Source: Poseidonocella sp. HB161398 (GTDB taxonomy: Bacteria; Pseudomonadota; Alphaproteobacteria; Rhodobacterales; Rhodobacteraceae). From it: a stretch of 64,000 nt of DNA. Below, piece after piece: positions 41,705 through 52,195 of this stretch (the stretch's first letter is position 1; each line of letters starts with the position of its first letter). The notes under the pieces were generated by a model. The model saw only the letters and a program-made list of their open reading frames with translations, did no database searches and was not told the origin of the DNA. The stretch covers positions 1 to 64,000 of the forward strand of contig NZ_VATA01000036.1 of assembly GCF_005870025.1 (NCBI RefSeq). The letters are read 5' to 3'. The translations under genes and the position numbers were made by a program.

Positions 41705-42709
41705 TCACTCGCGCGCGGCGGACCCGCGCTGCATCAGCACCGCCAGGATGATGATCGCCCCCTGGATGGCGCCGTTCAGATAGGGGCTGACCATGTCGGT
41801 CAGGTTCAGGATGTTGCCGATCAGGCTGAGGATCAGCACGCCGACCACCGTGCCCCAGATCCGCCCCGATCCGCCCTTGAGCACCGTGCCGCCGATGATC
41901 ACCGCGGCGATCGCCTCGAGCTCCCACAGGAGCCCGGTCGCCGAGGAGGCGGAGCCCAGCCGCGGCACGTACATGATGGTGGCGACCCCGACCAATAGGC
42001 CCAGCACCGCATAGGTCGCGAGCCGCACCCGGTCGACCTCGACCGCGGAATAGCGCGCGACCTTCTCGCTGGCGCCGATGGCGGCGCAATGGCGGCCGAA
42101 GGGCATGCGCCGCATGGCGATCTCGCCCAGCACCGCGACCGCGGCGAAGACCAGGATCGGCCAGGAGATCCCCGCCACAGTGCCGTAATAGACCGGCCCG
42201 TAGAAGCCGCGCAGGTCGAAGCTCAGCGACAGCGTCCCGCCATCGGCCATCCATGTGACGAGGCTGCGGTAGATGCCCATCGTGCCCAGCGTGACGATGA
42301 AGGGCTCGATCCCCGCGCGGGTGACGAGGAGCCCGTTGAGGAGCCCCGCGCCGAGCCCCGCCGCCAGCGCCGTCGCCATGCCGATCAGCACCGGCAGCAC
42401 GCCGACCCCGGTCGCGGGCAGCACGGCGTTCATCACCAGGATCATCAGCCCGGCGATGAAGGCCGCCATCGAGCCCACCGACAGGTCGAGCCCTCCGGCT
42501 GTGATCACGAAGGTCATGCCGACTGCGATGATGCCGATGAAGGCGGAACGCGACAGCACATTGGTTATATTGCCGTAGCTGAGGAAATTGCCGTTGATCA
42601 GCGTGCCGAGGACCACCAGCGCGATCAGCGCCAGGACCGGGCCGAGCACGTGGAAATCGATCCTGCGGCCGCGCGGCGGGCGGGCGGCCTCCTCCGGTGC
42701 GGGGCTCAT
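41705..42709 (-). CDS. CUT2 ABC sugar transporter permease (RbsC-like)
   Basis: A 334-residue inner-membrane protein with about nine hydrophobic helices and the family motif GGLDLSVGSMAAF. It continues VIIGGTVLKGGSGRIWGTVVGVLIL, typical of RbsC/XylH. It overlaps the ATPase gene upstream by 4 bases and precedes the binding-protein gene by 23. The transport path for the pentose is inferred from operon content. Confidence 0.9.
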   Translation of the reverse strand: MSPAPEEAARPPRGRRIDFHVLGPVLALIALVVLGTLINGNFLSYGNITNVLSRSAFIGIIAVGMTFVITAGGLDLSVGSMAAFIAGLMILVMNAVLPATGVGVLPVLIGMATALAAGLGAGLLNGLLVTRAGIEPFIVTLGTMGIYRSLVTWMADGGTLSLSFDLRGFYGPVYYGTVAGISWPILVFAAVAVLGEIAMRRMPFGRHCAAIGASEKVARYSAVEVDRVRLATYAVLGLLVGVATIMYVPRLGSASSATGLLWELEAIAAVIIGGTVLKGGSGRIWGTVVGVLILSLIGNILNLTDMVSPYLNGAIQGAIIILAVLMQRGSAARE

Positions 42710-44208
42710 GCGGCACGTCCTCCCTCGTCCAGTCCCATGGCGAGGCGCAGGATCGCCTCCTCGCCGATCGCCGCGCCCTCGAGCGCGCCGGCGATGGCGC
42801 CCTGGCGCATCACCAGGACGCGATGCGCCAGGCCGATCACCTCGGGCAGTTCCGAGGAGACGACGATGACCGAGCGGCCCTCCGCGGCCAGCCCGGCGAT
42901 CAGCGCGTAGATCTGCTGGCGCGTGCCGATGTCGATGCCGCGGGTCGGCTCGTCGATGACGACGATCTGCGGATCGGCCAGCATCACCTTGGCCAGCAGC
43001 AGCTTCTGCTGGTTTCCGCCCGAGAGCTGGCCCGCGGTCATCCGCCGGTCGCGCAGCCGGATGTCATAGCGCCGGATCGCCTGGCCGAGCGCCTCTTCCT
43101 CGGCCTCCTTGTCGAGGAAGACCCGGCCGAAGCGCTCGAGCGCCAGCAGCGTCAGGTTCTCCGCCAAGGGCTTGCCGAGAAGGAGGCCGCGCTCTTTCCG
43201 GTCCTCGGTCAGGTAGACCAGCCCGGCCGCCCGCGCCGCGGCGAGCGACAGCCGCGGCAGGGCGCGGCCCGCGATCCGCACCGTGCCCGACGCGGGCCGC
43301 AGCCCGGCGAGCCCCTCCATCAGCTCGGTGCGCCCCGAGCCGATCAGCCCCGCAAAGCCCAGCACCTCGCCGCGGCGGAGCGCGAAGCTGGCCGGTCCGG
43401 CGAGGCCCTCGACCTCCAGCCCCTCGACCTCCAGCACGGTCTCGGGCGCGGGCAGCGGCGGCTTCGGCGCGAAGAGGTCGCCGGGTTCGCGGCCGACCAA
43501 GGCGCGGGCCATCGCGTCCTCGGTCATCTCCGCGGCGGGCCCGGTCGCGACCATCGCCCCGTCGCGCAGCACCGTCACCCGGTCGGCCACCGCCGCCACC
43601 TCGTCGAGCTTGTGCGAGGTGAAGAGGATCGCGGTGCCCGCATCGCGCAGCTGCGCGACCAGATCGAGCAGCACGGCGGTCTCGCGCCGGGTCAGCACCG
43701 CCGTCGGCTCGTCCATGACCAGCACCCGCGCCTCGCGCTCCAGCGCCTTGGCGATCTCGACCATCTGCCGGTCGGAAACCGACAGTTCGGCCACCCGGCG
43801 CGCGGGATCGAGACGGCAGCCGAGCCGCGCGAGCAGCTCCGCCGCCCGCGCCCGCATCGCCCGGCGGTCGAGGAAGGGGCCGCGGCGGCGTTCGCGGCCG
43901 AGGAAGATGTTCTCCTCCACGGTCAGCGGCCCGGCGAGGTTGAACTCCTGGTGGATCATGACGACCCCGCCCGCCTCGGCCTCGCGGTGCCCGGCGAAGG
44001 CGGCCGGCGCGCCGTCGAGCAGCACCCGCCCGGCGCTGGGGTCGAGATAGCCGGCCAGGATCTTCATCGTCGTCGACTTGCCCGCGCCATTCTCGCCGAT
44101 CAGGGCATGGACCTCGCCCGGGCGCAGGTCGAGGTCCAGCCCGTGCAGCACTTCGATCCCGCCGAAGCTGCGGCTCGCGCCCCTCAGCGACAGGACCGGC
44201 GCGCTCAT
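42706..44208 (-). CDS. CUT2 ABC sugar transporter ATPase (RbsA/XylG-like, duplicated domains)
   Basis: A 500-residue protein with two ABC domains, normal for RbsA/XylG. The first has Walker A GENGAGKST, a divergent signature LSVSDRQMVEIAKAL and MDEPTAVL. The second has degenerate Walker A GLIGSGRTEL, signature LSGGNQQKLLLAKVM and IDEPTRGIDIGT. ATG 44208 is chosen because it overlaps the upstream stop by 4 bases and gives the standard length. It energises the permease encoded next. Confidence 0.92.
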   Translation of the reverse strand: MSAPVLSLRGASRSFGGIEVLHGLDLDLRPGEVHALIGENGAGKSTTMKILAGYLDPSAGRVLLDGAPAAFAGHREAEAGGVVMIHQEFNLAGPLTVEENIFLGRERRRGPFLDRRAMRARAAELLARLGCRLDPARRVAELSVSDRQMVEIAKALEREARVLVMDEPTAVLTRRETAVLLDLVAQLRDAGTAILFTSHKLDEVAAVADRVTVLRDGAMVATGPAAEMTEDAMARALVGREPGDLFAPKPPLPAPETVLEVEGLEVEGLAGPASFALRRGEVLGFAGLIGSGRTELMEGLAGLRPASGTVRIAGRALPRLSLAAARAAGLVYLTEDRKERGLLLGKPLAENLTLLALERFGRVFLDKEAEEEALGQAIRRYDIRLRDRRMTAGQLSGGNQQKLLLAKVMLADPQIVVIDEPTRGIDIGTRQQIYALIAGLAAEGRSVIVVSSELPEVIGLAHRVLVMRQGAIAGALEGAAIGEEAILRLAMGLDEGGRAA

Positions 44209-45365
44209 TCCAGCGCCGTCCAGGCCGCGTCGGCCTGCGAGGAGCGGATGCAGGCGGCGACGAAGCGCACCCCGAAGAGCCCGTCGGCAATGCCCGGATA
44301 GCTGACCCCGGGATCCGGCCGGGCGCCGGTGCGATGGGCGCGGATCGCCGCCGCCGCCTCGGCATAGATATTGGCGAAGCCCTCCAGATAGCCCTCGGGA
44401 TGGCCCGCGGGCGTGCGCGAGAGCCGCTGCGAGACGGGCGCCGCCCCCGCGCCGTTGCGGGTCAGGAGCCGCGTCGGCTCGCCGAAGGGGGTGAACCACA
44501 GCTTGTTCGGCTCCTCCTGCGCCCAGTCGAGCCCGCCCTTCTCGCCATAGACGCGCAGCCTGACGGCGTTCTCGTTGCCGACCGCGACCTGGCTGCACCA
44601 GAGCATGCCCTTGGCCCCGCCCTCGTAGCGCAGGAGCACATGGCCGTTGTCGTCCACCCGCCGGCCCGGCACGAAGGCGTCGAGATCGGCGGCCAGCCGC
44701 TCGAGCTTCAGCCCGGTGACGAAGCCCGCCAGATGGACCGCATGGGTGCCGATATCGCCGGTCGCCCCGCCCGCGCCCGAGCGCGCCGGATCGGTGCGCC
44801 AGTCGGCCTGCTTGTTCTCCGGCCCGGCCTCCTCGGCCAGCCAGTCCTGCGGATACTCGACCTGCACCACGCGGATCGCGCCGAGTTCGCCCGCCGCGAC
44901 CATCGCCTGCGCCTGCCGCACCATCGGATAGCCGGTATAGTTGTGGGTCAGCACGAAGAGCATGTCCGACTGCGCCGCAGCCGCCGCCAGGTCCTCGGCA
45001 TCCTCCAGCGTCGCGGTCAGCGGCTTGTCGCAGATCACGTGGATGCCCGCCGCCAGGAAGGCCTTGGCGGCCGGGGCGTGCATGTGGTTCGGGGTGACGA
45101 TGGCGACCGCCTCGATCCCGTCGGCACGCGCCGCCTCGGCCGCAGCCATGGCGGCGAAGTCGTCATAGACCCGCTCGGGGTCGAGCCCCAGCGCGCGGCC
45201 CGAGGCCCGCGCCTTCTCCGGCGTCGAGGAGAGCGCGCCGGCCACCAGCTGGTACTCGCCGTCGATCCGCGCGGCGATGCGGTGCACCGCGCCGATGAAG
45301 GCCCCCTGCCCGCCGCCGACCATGCCCAGCCGGATCGGCCCCGTGCGTTCTTGAAATCGCGTCAT
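44205..45365 (-). CDS. Gfo/Idh/MocA-family oxidoreductase
   Basis: A 386-residue NAD(P)-dependent enzyme. Rossmann motif [16 protein letters not shown], then [14 protein letters not shown] (EKP-like) and [14 protein letters not shown] with the catalytic His. Both ends overlap neighbours by 4 bases, so it is tightly embedded between the TIM-barrel isomerase and the ATPase genes. Members oxidise or reduce sugars, sugar acids or inositols. In this operon it may process xylose- or arabinose-derived compounds; substrate unknown. Confidence 0.87.
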   Translation of the reverse strand: MTRFQERTGPIRLGMVGGGQGAFIGAVHRIAARIDGEYQLVAGALSSTPEKARASGRALGLDPERVYDDFAAMAAAEAARADGIEAVAIVTPNHMHAPAAKAFLAAGIHVICDKPLTATLEDAEDLAAAAAQSDMLFVLTHNYTGYPMVRQAQAMVAAGELGAIRVVQVEYPQDWLAEEAGPENKQADWRTDPARSGAGGATGDIGTHAVHLAGFVTGLKLERLAADLDAFVPGRRVDDNGHVLLRYEGGAKGMLWCSQVAVGNENAVRLRVYGEKGGLDWAQEEPNKLWFTPFGEPTRLLTRNGAGAAPVSQRLSRTPAGHPEGYLEGFANIYAEAAAAIRAHRTGARPDPGVSYPGIADGLFGVRFVAACIRSSQADAAWTALE

Positions 45366-46420
45366 CTGTCCAGTCCCAGGATGCGGCGGTTGGCGGCCTC
45401 GTCGCTGCCCCCGTCCGCGAAATCGTCGAAAGCGCGCTCGGTCACGCGGATGATGTGGTCCTTCACGAAGGCCGCGCCCTCGCGCGCGCCGTCCTCGGGA
45501 TGCTTCAGCGCGCATTCCCATTCGACCACCGCCCAGCCGTCGAACCCCGCGGCCGAGAGCTTGGAGAACACCGCGCCGAAATCGACCTGGCCGTCGCCGG
45601 GGCTGCGGAAGCGGCCCGCGCGGTCCTTCCAGGACTGGAAGCCGCCATAGACGCCCTTGCGCCCCGTGGGGTTCAGCTCGGCATCCTTCACGTGGAAGGC
45701 GCCGATCCGCTCCATGTAGATGTCGAGATTGTCGAGATAGTCGAGCGCCTGCAGCACGTAGTGGCTGGGATCGTAGAGCATCATCGCGCGGGCATGGCCG
45801 CCGACCCGCTCGAGGAACATCTCGTAGCTGTCGCCGTCATGCAGATCCTCGCCGGGATGGATCTCGTAGCAGACATCGACCCCCATCTCCTCGGCATGGT
45901 CGAGGATCGGGCGCCAGCGCGCGGCGAGCTCGCCGAAGGCCTGCTCGATCAGCCCCGGCGGGCGCTGCGGCCAGGGATAGACATAGGGCCAGGCCAGCGC
46001 GCCCGAGAAGCTCGGCATCGCCGTCAGCCCCATGTTGCGCGAGGCGGTCAGGCAGAGCCTGACCTGCTCCACCGCCCATTGCTGCCGCGCCGCCGGGTTG
46101 CCGCGCATCTCGGGCACGGTGAAGCCGTCGAACATCTCGTCATAGGCGGGATGCACGGCGACCAGCTGGCCCTGCAGATGGGTCGACAGCTCGGTCACCT
46201 CGACGCCGCTTTCGGCCGCGACGCCCTTGAATTCATCGCAGTAGTCCTTCGACTCCGCGGCCTTCGCCAAATCGATCAGCCGGGTGTCCCAGCTTGGCAC
46301 CTGCACGCCGAGATAGCCGCAATCGGCGGCCCAGCGGGTGATCGTGTCCCAGGAATTGAACGGCGCCTCGTCGCCGGCGAATTGCGCCAGATAGAGCGCC
46401 GGGCCCTTCAGGGTCTTCAT
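45362..46420 (-). CDS. Sugar phosphate isomerase/epimerase (xylose-isomerase-like TIM barrel)
   Basis: A 352-residue TIM-barrel protein. Metal-binding residues are visible in CYEIHPGEDLHDG, LYDPSHYVLQ, AFHVKDAELNP and VVEWECALKHPEDG. It belongs to the IolE/hyi/COG1082 group, which epimerises or isomerises free or phosphorylated sugars or keto-inositols. ATG 46420 has GGGAGGACGAG just upstream. It lies between XylA and a Gfo oxidoreductase; such pairs often act in sequence on one substrate. Confidence 0.87.
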   Translation of the reverse strand: MKTLKGPALYLAQFAGDEAPFNSWDTITRWAADCGYLGVQVPSWDTRLIDLAKAAESKDYCDEFKGVAAESGVEVTELSTHLQGQLVAVHPAYDEMFDGFTVPEMRGNPAARQQWAVEQVRLCLTASRNMGLTAMPSFSGALAWPYVYPWPQRPPGLIEQAFGELAARWRPILDHAEEMGVDVCYEIHPGEDLHDGDSYEMFLERVGGHARAMMLYDPSHYVLQALDYLDNLDIYMERIGAFHVKDAELNPTGRKGVYGGFQSWKDRAGRFRSPGDGQVDFGAVFSKLSAAGFDGWAVVEWECALKHPEDGAREGAAFVKDHIIRVTERAFDDFADGGSDEAANRRILGLDR

Positions 46421-46472
46421 CTCGTCCTCCCTTCCCTGTGGCGGCCGCGCCGGGCGGCCGCCTGCGGGGTCT

Positions 46473-47792
46473 TCAGCTCATGTAGCGGTTGACCAGGTTC
46501 TCCAGCCGCTCCTGGCGGCCGGAGCGGGGCGCGGGGCGCAGATCGGCCCCGAGCGCGCGGTCGCCGATCTCGGCCAGCCCGCCGGAGAGCAGCTCTGCGG
46601 TCTCCGGCGCGTCCCAGCCGGCATAGCGCTCCGCCCGGAGCGCCTCGAGCCGGCCGTCCTCCAGCATGGCGGCGGCGATCTTCAGCCCGCGGGCGCAGAC
46701 ATCGATCGCCCCGGCATGGCCCAGCACCAGATCGGCGGCATCGATCGACTGGCGGCGGACCCGCGCGTCGAAATTGGTGCCGCCGGTGGTGAAGCCCCCC
46801 GCTTTCAGCACTTCGTAATAGGCCAGCGCCACCTCGGGGATGTTGTTGGGGAACTGGTCAGTGTCCCAGCCCGACTGGTAGTCGTTGCGGTTCATGTCGA
46901 TCGAGCCCAGCATCCCCAGCGATGCCGCCAGCGCCAGCTCGTGCTCGAAGCTGTGGCCCGCCAGGATCGCGTGCCCCTGCTCGATATTCAGCTGCACCTC
47001 CTTCTCGAAGCCGTAGCGGCTGAGGAAGCCGTGCACCGTCGCCACGTCGTAGTCGTACTGGTGCTTGGTCGGCTCCTGCGGCTTCGGCTCGATCAGCAGC
47101 GTGCCCTTGAAGCCGATCTTGTGCTTGTAGTCGATCACCATGCCGAGCATCCGCGCCGCCTGGTCGGCCTCGCGCCCCAGATCGGTGTTCAAGAGCGTCT
47201 CGTAACCCTCGCGCCCGCCCCACATCACGTAGTTCTCGCCGCCGAGGCGGTGGGTGACATCCATGCAGGAGCGGATCGTGGCCGCCGACCAGGCGAAGAC
47301 CTCCGGGTCCGGGTTGGTCGCGGCCCCCGCCATGAAGCGCGGATCGGTGAAGAGGTTCGCCGTGCCCCAGAGGAGCTTCACCCCGGTCTCTTCCATCTTC
47401 TCGGCGAAGACGTCGCCGATCTCGTCGAGCCCGGCGATGTTCTCGCGCAGGCTGCCGGTCTCGGGGCGGACATCGGCATCGTGGAAGCAGAAATAGGGCG
47501 TGCCGAGGATGCGGAACAGCTCGAAGGCGCTGTCGGCCTTCAGCCGCGCATCCTCCATCGTGCCTCCGGCCCAGGGCCGGTCGAGCGTCGGGCCGCCGAA
47601 CGGGTCGGTGCCGGTCCAGGCGAGGCTGTGCCAGTAGGCGACGGCCAGGCGCAGATGGTCCTCCAGCCGCTTGCCCAGCACGATCTCGTCGGGATTGTAG
47701 TGGCGGTAGGCGTATTCGCCGGTCGCGTCCGGACCCTCGTAGGCGATCTGCGGAATGCCGTCGAAAAAGCGGGTGACTCTGGTGCCGTCCAT
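46473..47792 (-). CDS. xylA: Xylose isomerase
   Basis: A 439-residue enzyme converting D-xylose to D-xylulose in the cytoplasm. Family motifs are present: [15 protein letters not shown], the catalytic His in [41 protein letters not shown] and the metal ligands of [16 protein letters not shown] and [18 protein letters not shown]. The length is that of the class II (longer) isomerases. No xylulokinase gene occurs in the window, so the next step must be encoded elsewhere. GGGAGG precedes ATG 47792. Confidence 0.96.
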   Translation of the reverse strand: MDGTRVTRFFDGIPQIAYEGPDATGEYAYRHYNPDEIVLGKRLEDHLRLAVAYWHSLAWTGTDPFGGPTLDRPWAGGTMEDARLKADSAFELFRILGTPYFCFHDADVRPETGSLRENIAGLDEIGDVFAEKMEETGVKLLWGTANLFTDPRFMAGAATNPDPEVFAWSAATIRSCMDVTHRLGGENYVMWGGREGYETLLNTDLGREADQAARMLGMVIDYKHKIGFKGTLLIEPKPQEPTKHQYDYDVATVHGFLSRYGFEKEVQLNIEQGHAILAGHSFEHELALAASLGMLGSIDMNRNDYQSGWDTDQFPNNIPEVALAYYEVLKAGGFTTGGTNFDARVRRQSIDAADLVLGHAGAIDVCARGLKIAAAMLEDGRLEALRAERYAGWDAPETAELLSGGLAEIGDRALGADLRPAPRSGRQERLENLVNRYMS

Positions 47793-47805
47793 CTGGGGGC
47801 CTCCC

Positions 47806-48456
47806 TCATGCTGCGTCGCGCGCGGCCCAGAGCAGGCCGCGGCGGAGGATTTCCTTCATTTGCGGATGGCCGAACTCGGCGGCCTTGTGGCCGAGCGCCG
47901 AGTAGAAGACCCGGCCCTGGCCATGGCGGTGCTTCCAGGCGACCGGCATGCGGGTGCCCGCGACCCAGGGCGCGTGCGCGCCCGTGAAGGTCGTCTCCGC
48001 CAGCACCTCGATGCGCGGATCGACATGCATGTAGTACTGCTCCGAGCGGTAGTCGAAATCGCCGATCCCGGCGAGCAGCGGGTCGCCGGACCCGATCTCA
48101 ACCCGGTAGTCGATGACATTGCCGGGATGGGCGACGAACTGGCCGCCGACCATGAACTGGTAGTCGGTGTTCTTGCGGAACGTGTCGCCCATGCCGCCAT
48201 GGAAGCCGCCGAGCCCGGTCCCCGCCTCGACCGCCGCGGTCAGCGCGGCGACCTCCTCCTTCTCGGGCTCGGCCATGGTCATCACCGGGACGATCAGGTC
48301 GAAGCCCGGCAGGTCGGCCTCGGCGAGGATGGCGGTGCCCTCCTCGCGGGTGACCTCGAAGCCCTCGGCGGCGAGCATCTCCACCGCGATTTCCGAGCTG
48401 GGCCCGGGTTCGTGCCCGTCCCAGCCGCCATAGAATACCAGCGCCTTGCGGCTCAT
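47806..48456 (-). CDS. ThuA-domain protein (trehalose-utilisation family)
   Basis: A 216-residue protein with the ThuA fold, related to class I glutamine amidotransferases: [26 protein letters not shown] and [12 protein letters not shown]-like end (here [17 protein letters not shown]). It overlaps the upstream Gfo gene by 4 bases. ThuA/ThuB (a Gfo protein) pairs in rhizobia are needed for disaccharide utilisation, and the ThuA-Gfo pairing is reproduced here. A role in xylo-oligosaccharide processing is inferred. Confidence 0.88.
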   Translation of the reverse strand: MSRKALVFYGGWDGHEPGPSSEIAVEMLAAEGFEVTREEGTAILAEADLPGFDLIVPVMTMAEPEKEEVAALTAAVEAGTGLGGFHGGMGDTFRKNTDYQFMVGGQFVAHPGNVIDYRVEIGSGDPLLAGIGDFDYRSEQYYMHVDPRIEVLAETTFTGAHAPWVAGTRMPVAWKHRHGQGRVFYSALGHKAAEFGHPQMKEILRRGLLWAARDAA

Positions 48457-49565
48457 TGCACCATCTCCGGTTCTTCGATGCGGCCGGTCCCGGTGCCCGC
48501 GGGCAAGGGCGCGGGACGGTCGCAGGTTGTGGACAGCGTCTCGGCCCGCCCCGAGGCGGCCGAGCGCAGGAGCGACTCCATGACATCGAGCACATGCAGC
48601 GCGAGCTGCCCCGAGGCCCGGTGGTCGCGGCCCAGGGCGATCGCGGCGGCCATGTCGGCCAGCCCGATCCCGCGGTAGTTGCCGTCGCCATGGGCATGGC
48701 GCATCGGCTGCGCCTGCCAGTCCTCGCCATGCAGCATCACCTCGCCGTCGAAGCGGTTCGGGTCCGGGATCAGCATCGCGCCCTCGGTCCCGTAGAGCTC
48801 CAGCGGGGTGTGGCGGTGCGCCTTGACGTCGAAGCTGGTGACGATCTGGACGAGCGCGCCGGAGGCGAATTCCATGACGCCGGTGACATGTGTCGGCGTC
48901 TCGACCGGGATCTCCCGGCCCGCGCGCGGACCGGTGGCGATGACCCGGCGCTCGCGCCCCTTGGCGGCCATGCCGGTCACGCGCGAGACCGGGCCGAGCA
49001 GGTTGACCATCGCGGTGATGTAGTAGGGGCCCATGTCCATCAGCGGCCCCGCGCCCTCGCCCGCATAGTAGAAATCCGGGTTCGGGTGCCAGCGCTCGTG
49101 GCCCGCGACCATCATCACCGCTGTGCCCGCCGTCGGCTTGCCGATCCGACCGGTATCCAGAAGCGCCCGCGCGGTCTGGTGCGATCCGCCGAGGAACGTG
49201 TCGGGCGCCGAACCGGCGCGCAGCCCGCGCGCGGCGGCGGCCTCGACCAGGCGGCGGCCATCGGCGACCGAGCCTGCCAGCGGCTTCTCGGCATAGACGT
49301 GCTTCCCGGCCTCCAGCGCCATCAGCCCGACCTCGACATGGGCCTGCGGGATGGTGAGGTTGAGGACGATATCCACGTCCTCGCGTTTCAGCAGCTCGTC
49401 GACCGTGACCGCCGGGACGCCGTATTCCGCGCCCTTGGCCGCGGCGGCCTCGGCGCGCAGGTCGGCGACGGCGGCCAGGCGTATCTGCGGGAAGACCGCG
49501 CAGTTCTTCATGTAGATGTCGCTGATCACGCCGCAGCCGATGATGCCGATGCCCAGCGGGGTCAT
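48453..49565 (-). CDS. Gfo/Idh/MocA-family oxidoreductase (ThuB-like)
   Basis: A 370-residue enzyme with Rossmann motif GIGIIGCGVISDIYMKNC, the EKP motif in YAEKPLAGSV and a catalytic region DMGPYYITAMVNL (Tyr at the usual His position). It overlaps both neighbours by 4 bases (ABC ATPase before, ThuA after). The ThuA/Gfo pairing suggests a ThuB-like dehydrogenase of oligosaccharides. This is the second Gfo protein of the operon. Confidence 0.87.
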   Translation of the reverse strand: MTPLGIGIIGCGVISDIYMKNCAVFPQIRLAAVADLRAEAAAAKGAEYGVPAVTVDELLKREDVDIVLNLTIPQAHVEVGLMALEAGKHVYAEKPLAGSVADGRRLVEAAAARGLRAGSAPDTFLGGSHQTARALLDTGRIGKPTAGTAVMMVAGHERWHPNPDFYYAGEGAGPLMDMGPYYITAMVNLLGPVSRVTGMAAKGRERRVIATGPRAGREIPVETPTHVTGVMEFASGALVQIVTSFDVKAHRHTPLELYGTEGAMLIPDPNRFDGEVMLHGEDWQAQPMRHAHGDGNYRGIGLADMAAAIALGRDHRASGQLALHVLDVMESLLRSAASGRAETLSTTCDRPAPLPAGTGTGRIEEPEMVQ

Positions 49566-50572
49566 GCCTTGGCCTCCATGCGCTGTCCCTTCTCGTCGTA
49601 GAGATGCAGGTTCGCGGGTTCGGGCGTCAGGAACAGCCGGTCCCCCGCCTTCAGCCGCATATGTCCGGGCAGCCGGACGGTGATGCTGTCGATGCCTTCG
49701 GCGCTCATGTAGGCGATGGTGTCGGCGCCCAGCGTCTCCACCACCTCGGCGCGGGCGGGCCAGGTGCCGGAACTGCCGTCGACCTGGATATGCTCGGGGC
49801 GGATGCCCGCGGTCTTGACGTCCTGACGCCCGATGCTGCGCCCCGGCAGCAGGTTCATCTTCGGCGAGCCGATGAAGGCGGCGACGAATTCGGTGGCGGG
49901 CCGGTCGTAGAGCTCCATCGGCGCGCCGACCTGCTCGATCCGCCCGGCATTCATCACCACGATCTGGTCCGCCAGGGTCATCGCCTCGACCTGGTCATGG
50001 GTGACGTAGATCATCGTCGAGCCCAGCGAGCGGTGGAGCTGCGCCAGCTCCACCCGCATCTGCCCCCTGAGCGCCGCGTCGAGATTCGAGAGCGGCTCGT
50101 CGAGCAGGAAGACCTTGGGATTGCGGACGATCGAGCGGCCGATGGCGACGCGCTGGCGCTGCCCGCCCGAGAGCTGCGAGGGCTTGCGGTCGAGATAGCT
50201 TTCCAGCGCCAGGATCTTCGCGGCATGGGCCACGCGCTCCTCGCGTTCGGCCTTCGGCATCTTCTGCAGGCGCAGGCCGAAATCGATGTTCTGCGCCACG
50301 CTCATGTGCGGGAAGAGCGCGTAGGACTGGAAGACCATCGAGATCTCGCGCCGCGAGGGCTCCTCGTCCGTGACGTTGCGCCCGCCGATCACGACGCGGC
50401 CCCTGGTCGGCGTCTCGAGCCCCGAGATGATCCGCAGAAGCGTGGACTTGCCGCAGCCCGAGGGCCCGACCAGCACGGTGAAGGAGCCGTCCGGGACGAG
50501 CAGATTCAGCTCCGGGATCACGGTCAGCGCGCCGAAGCTCTTGGTGATGTCGTCTAGTCTGACCTCTGCCAT
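49562..50572 (-). CDS. CUT1 ABC transporter ATPase (MalK/UgpC-like)
   Basis: A 336-residue ATPase with Walker A GPSGCGKST, signature LSGGQRQRVAIGRSI, Walker B VFLLDEPLSNLD and a C-terminal TOBE-type regulatory domain (GIRPEHIQV). It energises the CUT1 permeases at 52196-53949. GGAGG lies just upstream of ATG 50572. It is separated from these permeases by the GH43 gene, a common layout in xyloside operons. Confidence 0.93.
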   Translation of the reverse strand: MAEVRLDDITKSFGALTVIPELNLLVPDGSFTVLVGPSGCGKSTLLRIISGLETPTRGRVVIGGRNVTDEEPSRREISMVFQSYALFPHMSVAQNIDFGLRLQKMPKAEREERVAHAAKILALESYLDRKPSQLSGGQRQRVAIGRSIVRNPKVFLLDEPLSNLDAALRGQMRVELAQLHRSLGSTMIYVTHDQVEAMTLADQIVVMNAGRIEQVGAPMELYDRPATEFVAAFIGSPKMNLLPGRSIGRQDVKTAGIRPEHIQVDGSSGTWPARAEVVETLGADTIAYMSAEGIDSITVRLPGHMRLKAGDRLFLTPEPANLHLYDEKGQRMEAKA

Positions 50573-50584
50573 GATGGCCTCCTG

Positions 50585-52192
50585 TCACGCCGGGCGGGGC
50601 GCGTAGCTGAAACGGGAAAAATCGGCAGGCGTGGCGGTGCCCGCGATGTCATGGGCGGCCATGCCGACGAAGGCGCCGGTATGGCTGCCGCAGGCATTGC
50701 CCGCCGCCTCGTCGGCCAGCAGCGACGCATCGAGCGTGACGGGAAGCTCCTGCCAGTCGCCGCCGGGCAGCGCGTAGCGGAAGCGCAGGCTCTCGCGATC
50801 AACCGAGACGCCGAGCCGGATTGGTCCCTCGGCGGGCAGCGGCACCGGGTCGAGCGGGTAGTCGAGCGCGCCGGCCGGGTAGTCGCCCTTCACAGACATG
50901 ACGATCAGCTCGCGCGCGCCGTCCTCGGTCGCGGTGACGGCGAGATAGTGGAAGAGATAGGCGTTGTAGTAGCACATGAGCCCCGCCATCTGCAGGTAGC
51001 CAGCCGGGGCGAAGTCGAGCTCGGTCTCGGCGTCATAGGCCCATTCGGTCTGGCGGTGCATCACCACGGCATGCTCGAAGCGGTTGCCGGGGGACTCGCG
51101 GCCATAGAGCCGCAGCCAGCCCGGGCGCGCCTCGAGCGAGAAGATGCGGTCGGCCTCCGGCGTGCGCAGCCATTGCAGCGGCGCGGGCAGCGGGCCGGGG
51201 GCAAAGTCGAACTCCTGCTGCGGCTCGTTCCAGGGCTGCGCGGGCAGATCCGGCGCCGCGACCTCGATCGCCGGGACATTGCCGCCATGGGCGAGCCGCG
51301 GGAAGGCGCCCGGTTCCCAGATGATCTTCTGGATCGCGGTTTCCCGTCCGCAGACCGAGCGGCGCAGCCCCGGCAGGGGCCGCGAGCACAGATGCACCAT
51401 GTAATGCTCGCCCGTCTGGGTCTCGACGATATCGGCATGGCCCGCGCGCTGCAGCGCCGCGTCGGGCGCGTCCTTCGAGGTCAGCATGTGCTTGGCCGGG
51501 TCGGTCTCGTAGGGGCCGAGGAGGGTCCGGGACCGCGCCATGGTGACGGCGTGGTTGTACTCGGTCCCGCCCTCGGCGGTCAGCAGCCAGTACCAGCCGT
51601 CGCGGCGATAGAGATGCGGGCCCTCGGTCAGCTTCAGGTCGGTGCCGCGGTAGATATTGGTGACGGGCCCGACCAGCCGTTCCTCCGCGACCGAGTATTC
51701 CTGCAGCAGGATGCCGCCGAACTTGCCGCCCTTTTCCTGGCTGCGGTGGTTCCAGACCATGTTCAGCAGGTATTTCCGCCCGTCCTCGTCATGGAAGAGC
51801 GAGGGGTCGAAGCCCGAGGAATTGAGGTAGATGGGATCGGACCAGGGCCCTTCGATATTCTCGGCGGTGACCAGGTAGTTGCGGCTGTCCTTGAAGGCGC
51901 CGGTGCGGCGCTTCAGATCGGAGTAGATCAGCCAGAACCTGCCATCGGCATGGGTCAGGCAGGGCGCCCAGACGCCGCCCGACTCCTCGGCGCCGCGCAT
52001 GTCGAGCTGGCTCGCGCGATCGAGCGGACGGCAGAGCAGCCGCCAGTTCTGCAGGTCGCGCGAATGGTGGATCTGCACGCCCGGGAACCATTCGAAGGTG
52101 GAGGTGGCGATGTAGTAGTCCTCGCCCACGCGGATGATCGAGGGGTCCGGGTTGAAGCCCTTTAGGATCGGATTGCGGATCATTGCGGTCAT
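50585..52192 (-). CDS. Family 43 glycoside hydrolase (beta-xylosidase)
   Basis: A 535-residue protein without a signal peptide, so cytoplasmic. The five-bladed propeller carries the GH43 residues: base Asp in FNPDPSIIRV (Asp about 15-16), the modulating Asp in SSGFDPSLFHDEDG and the acid Glu in LTEGPHLYRRDGWYWL. The C-terminal beta-sandwich matches GH43_11/XynB-type enzymes, which release xylose from short xylo-oligosaccharides. It lies between the CUT1 permease and ATPase genes, so imported oligomers are probably cut inside the cell before XylA. An in-frame ATG three codons later is an alternative start. Confidence 0.92.
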   Translation of the reverse strand: MTAMIRNPILKGFNPDPSIIRVGEDYYIATSTFEWFPGVQIHHSRDLQNWRLLCRPLDRASQLDMRGAEESGGVWAPCLTHADGRFWLIYSDLKRRTGAFKDSRNYLVTAENIEGPWSDPIYLNSSGFDPSLFHDEDGRKYLLNMVWNHRSQEKGGKFGGILLQEYSVAEERLVGPVTNIYRGTDLKLTEGPHLYRRDGWYWLLTAEGGTEYNHAVTMARSRTLLGPYETDPAKHMLTSKDAPDAALQRAGHADIVETQTGEHYMVHLCSRPLPGLRRSVCGRETAIQKIIWEPGAFPRLAHGGNVPAIEVAAPDLPAQPWNEPQQEFDFAPGPLPAPLQWLRTPEADRIFSLEARPGWLRLYGRESPGNRFEHAVVMHRQTEWAYDAETELDFAPAGYLQMAGLMCYYNAYLFHYLAVTATEDGARELIVMSVKGDYPAGALDYPLDPVPLPAEGPIRLGVSVDRESLRFRYALPGGDWQELPVTLDASLLADEAAGNACGSHTGAFVGMAAHDIAGTATPADFSRFSYAPRPA

Positions 52193-52195
52193 GGT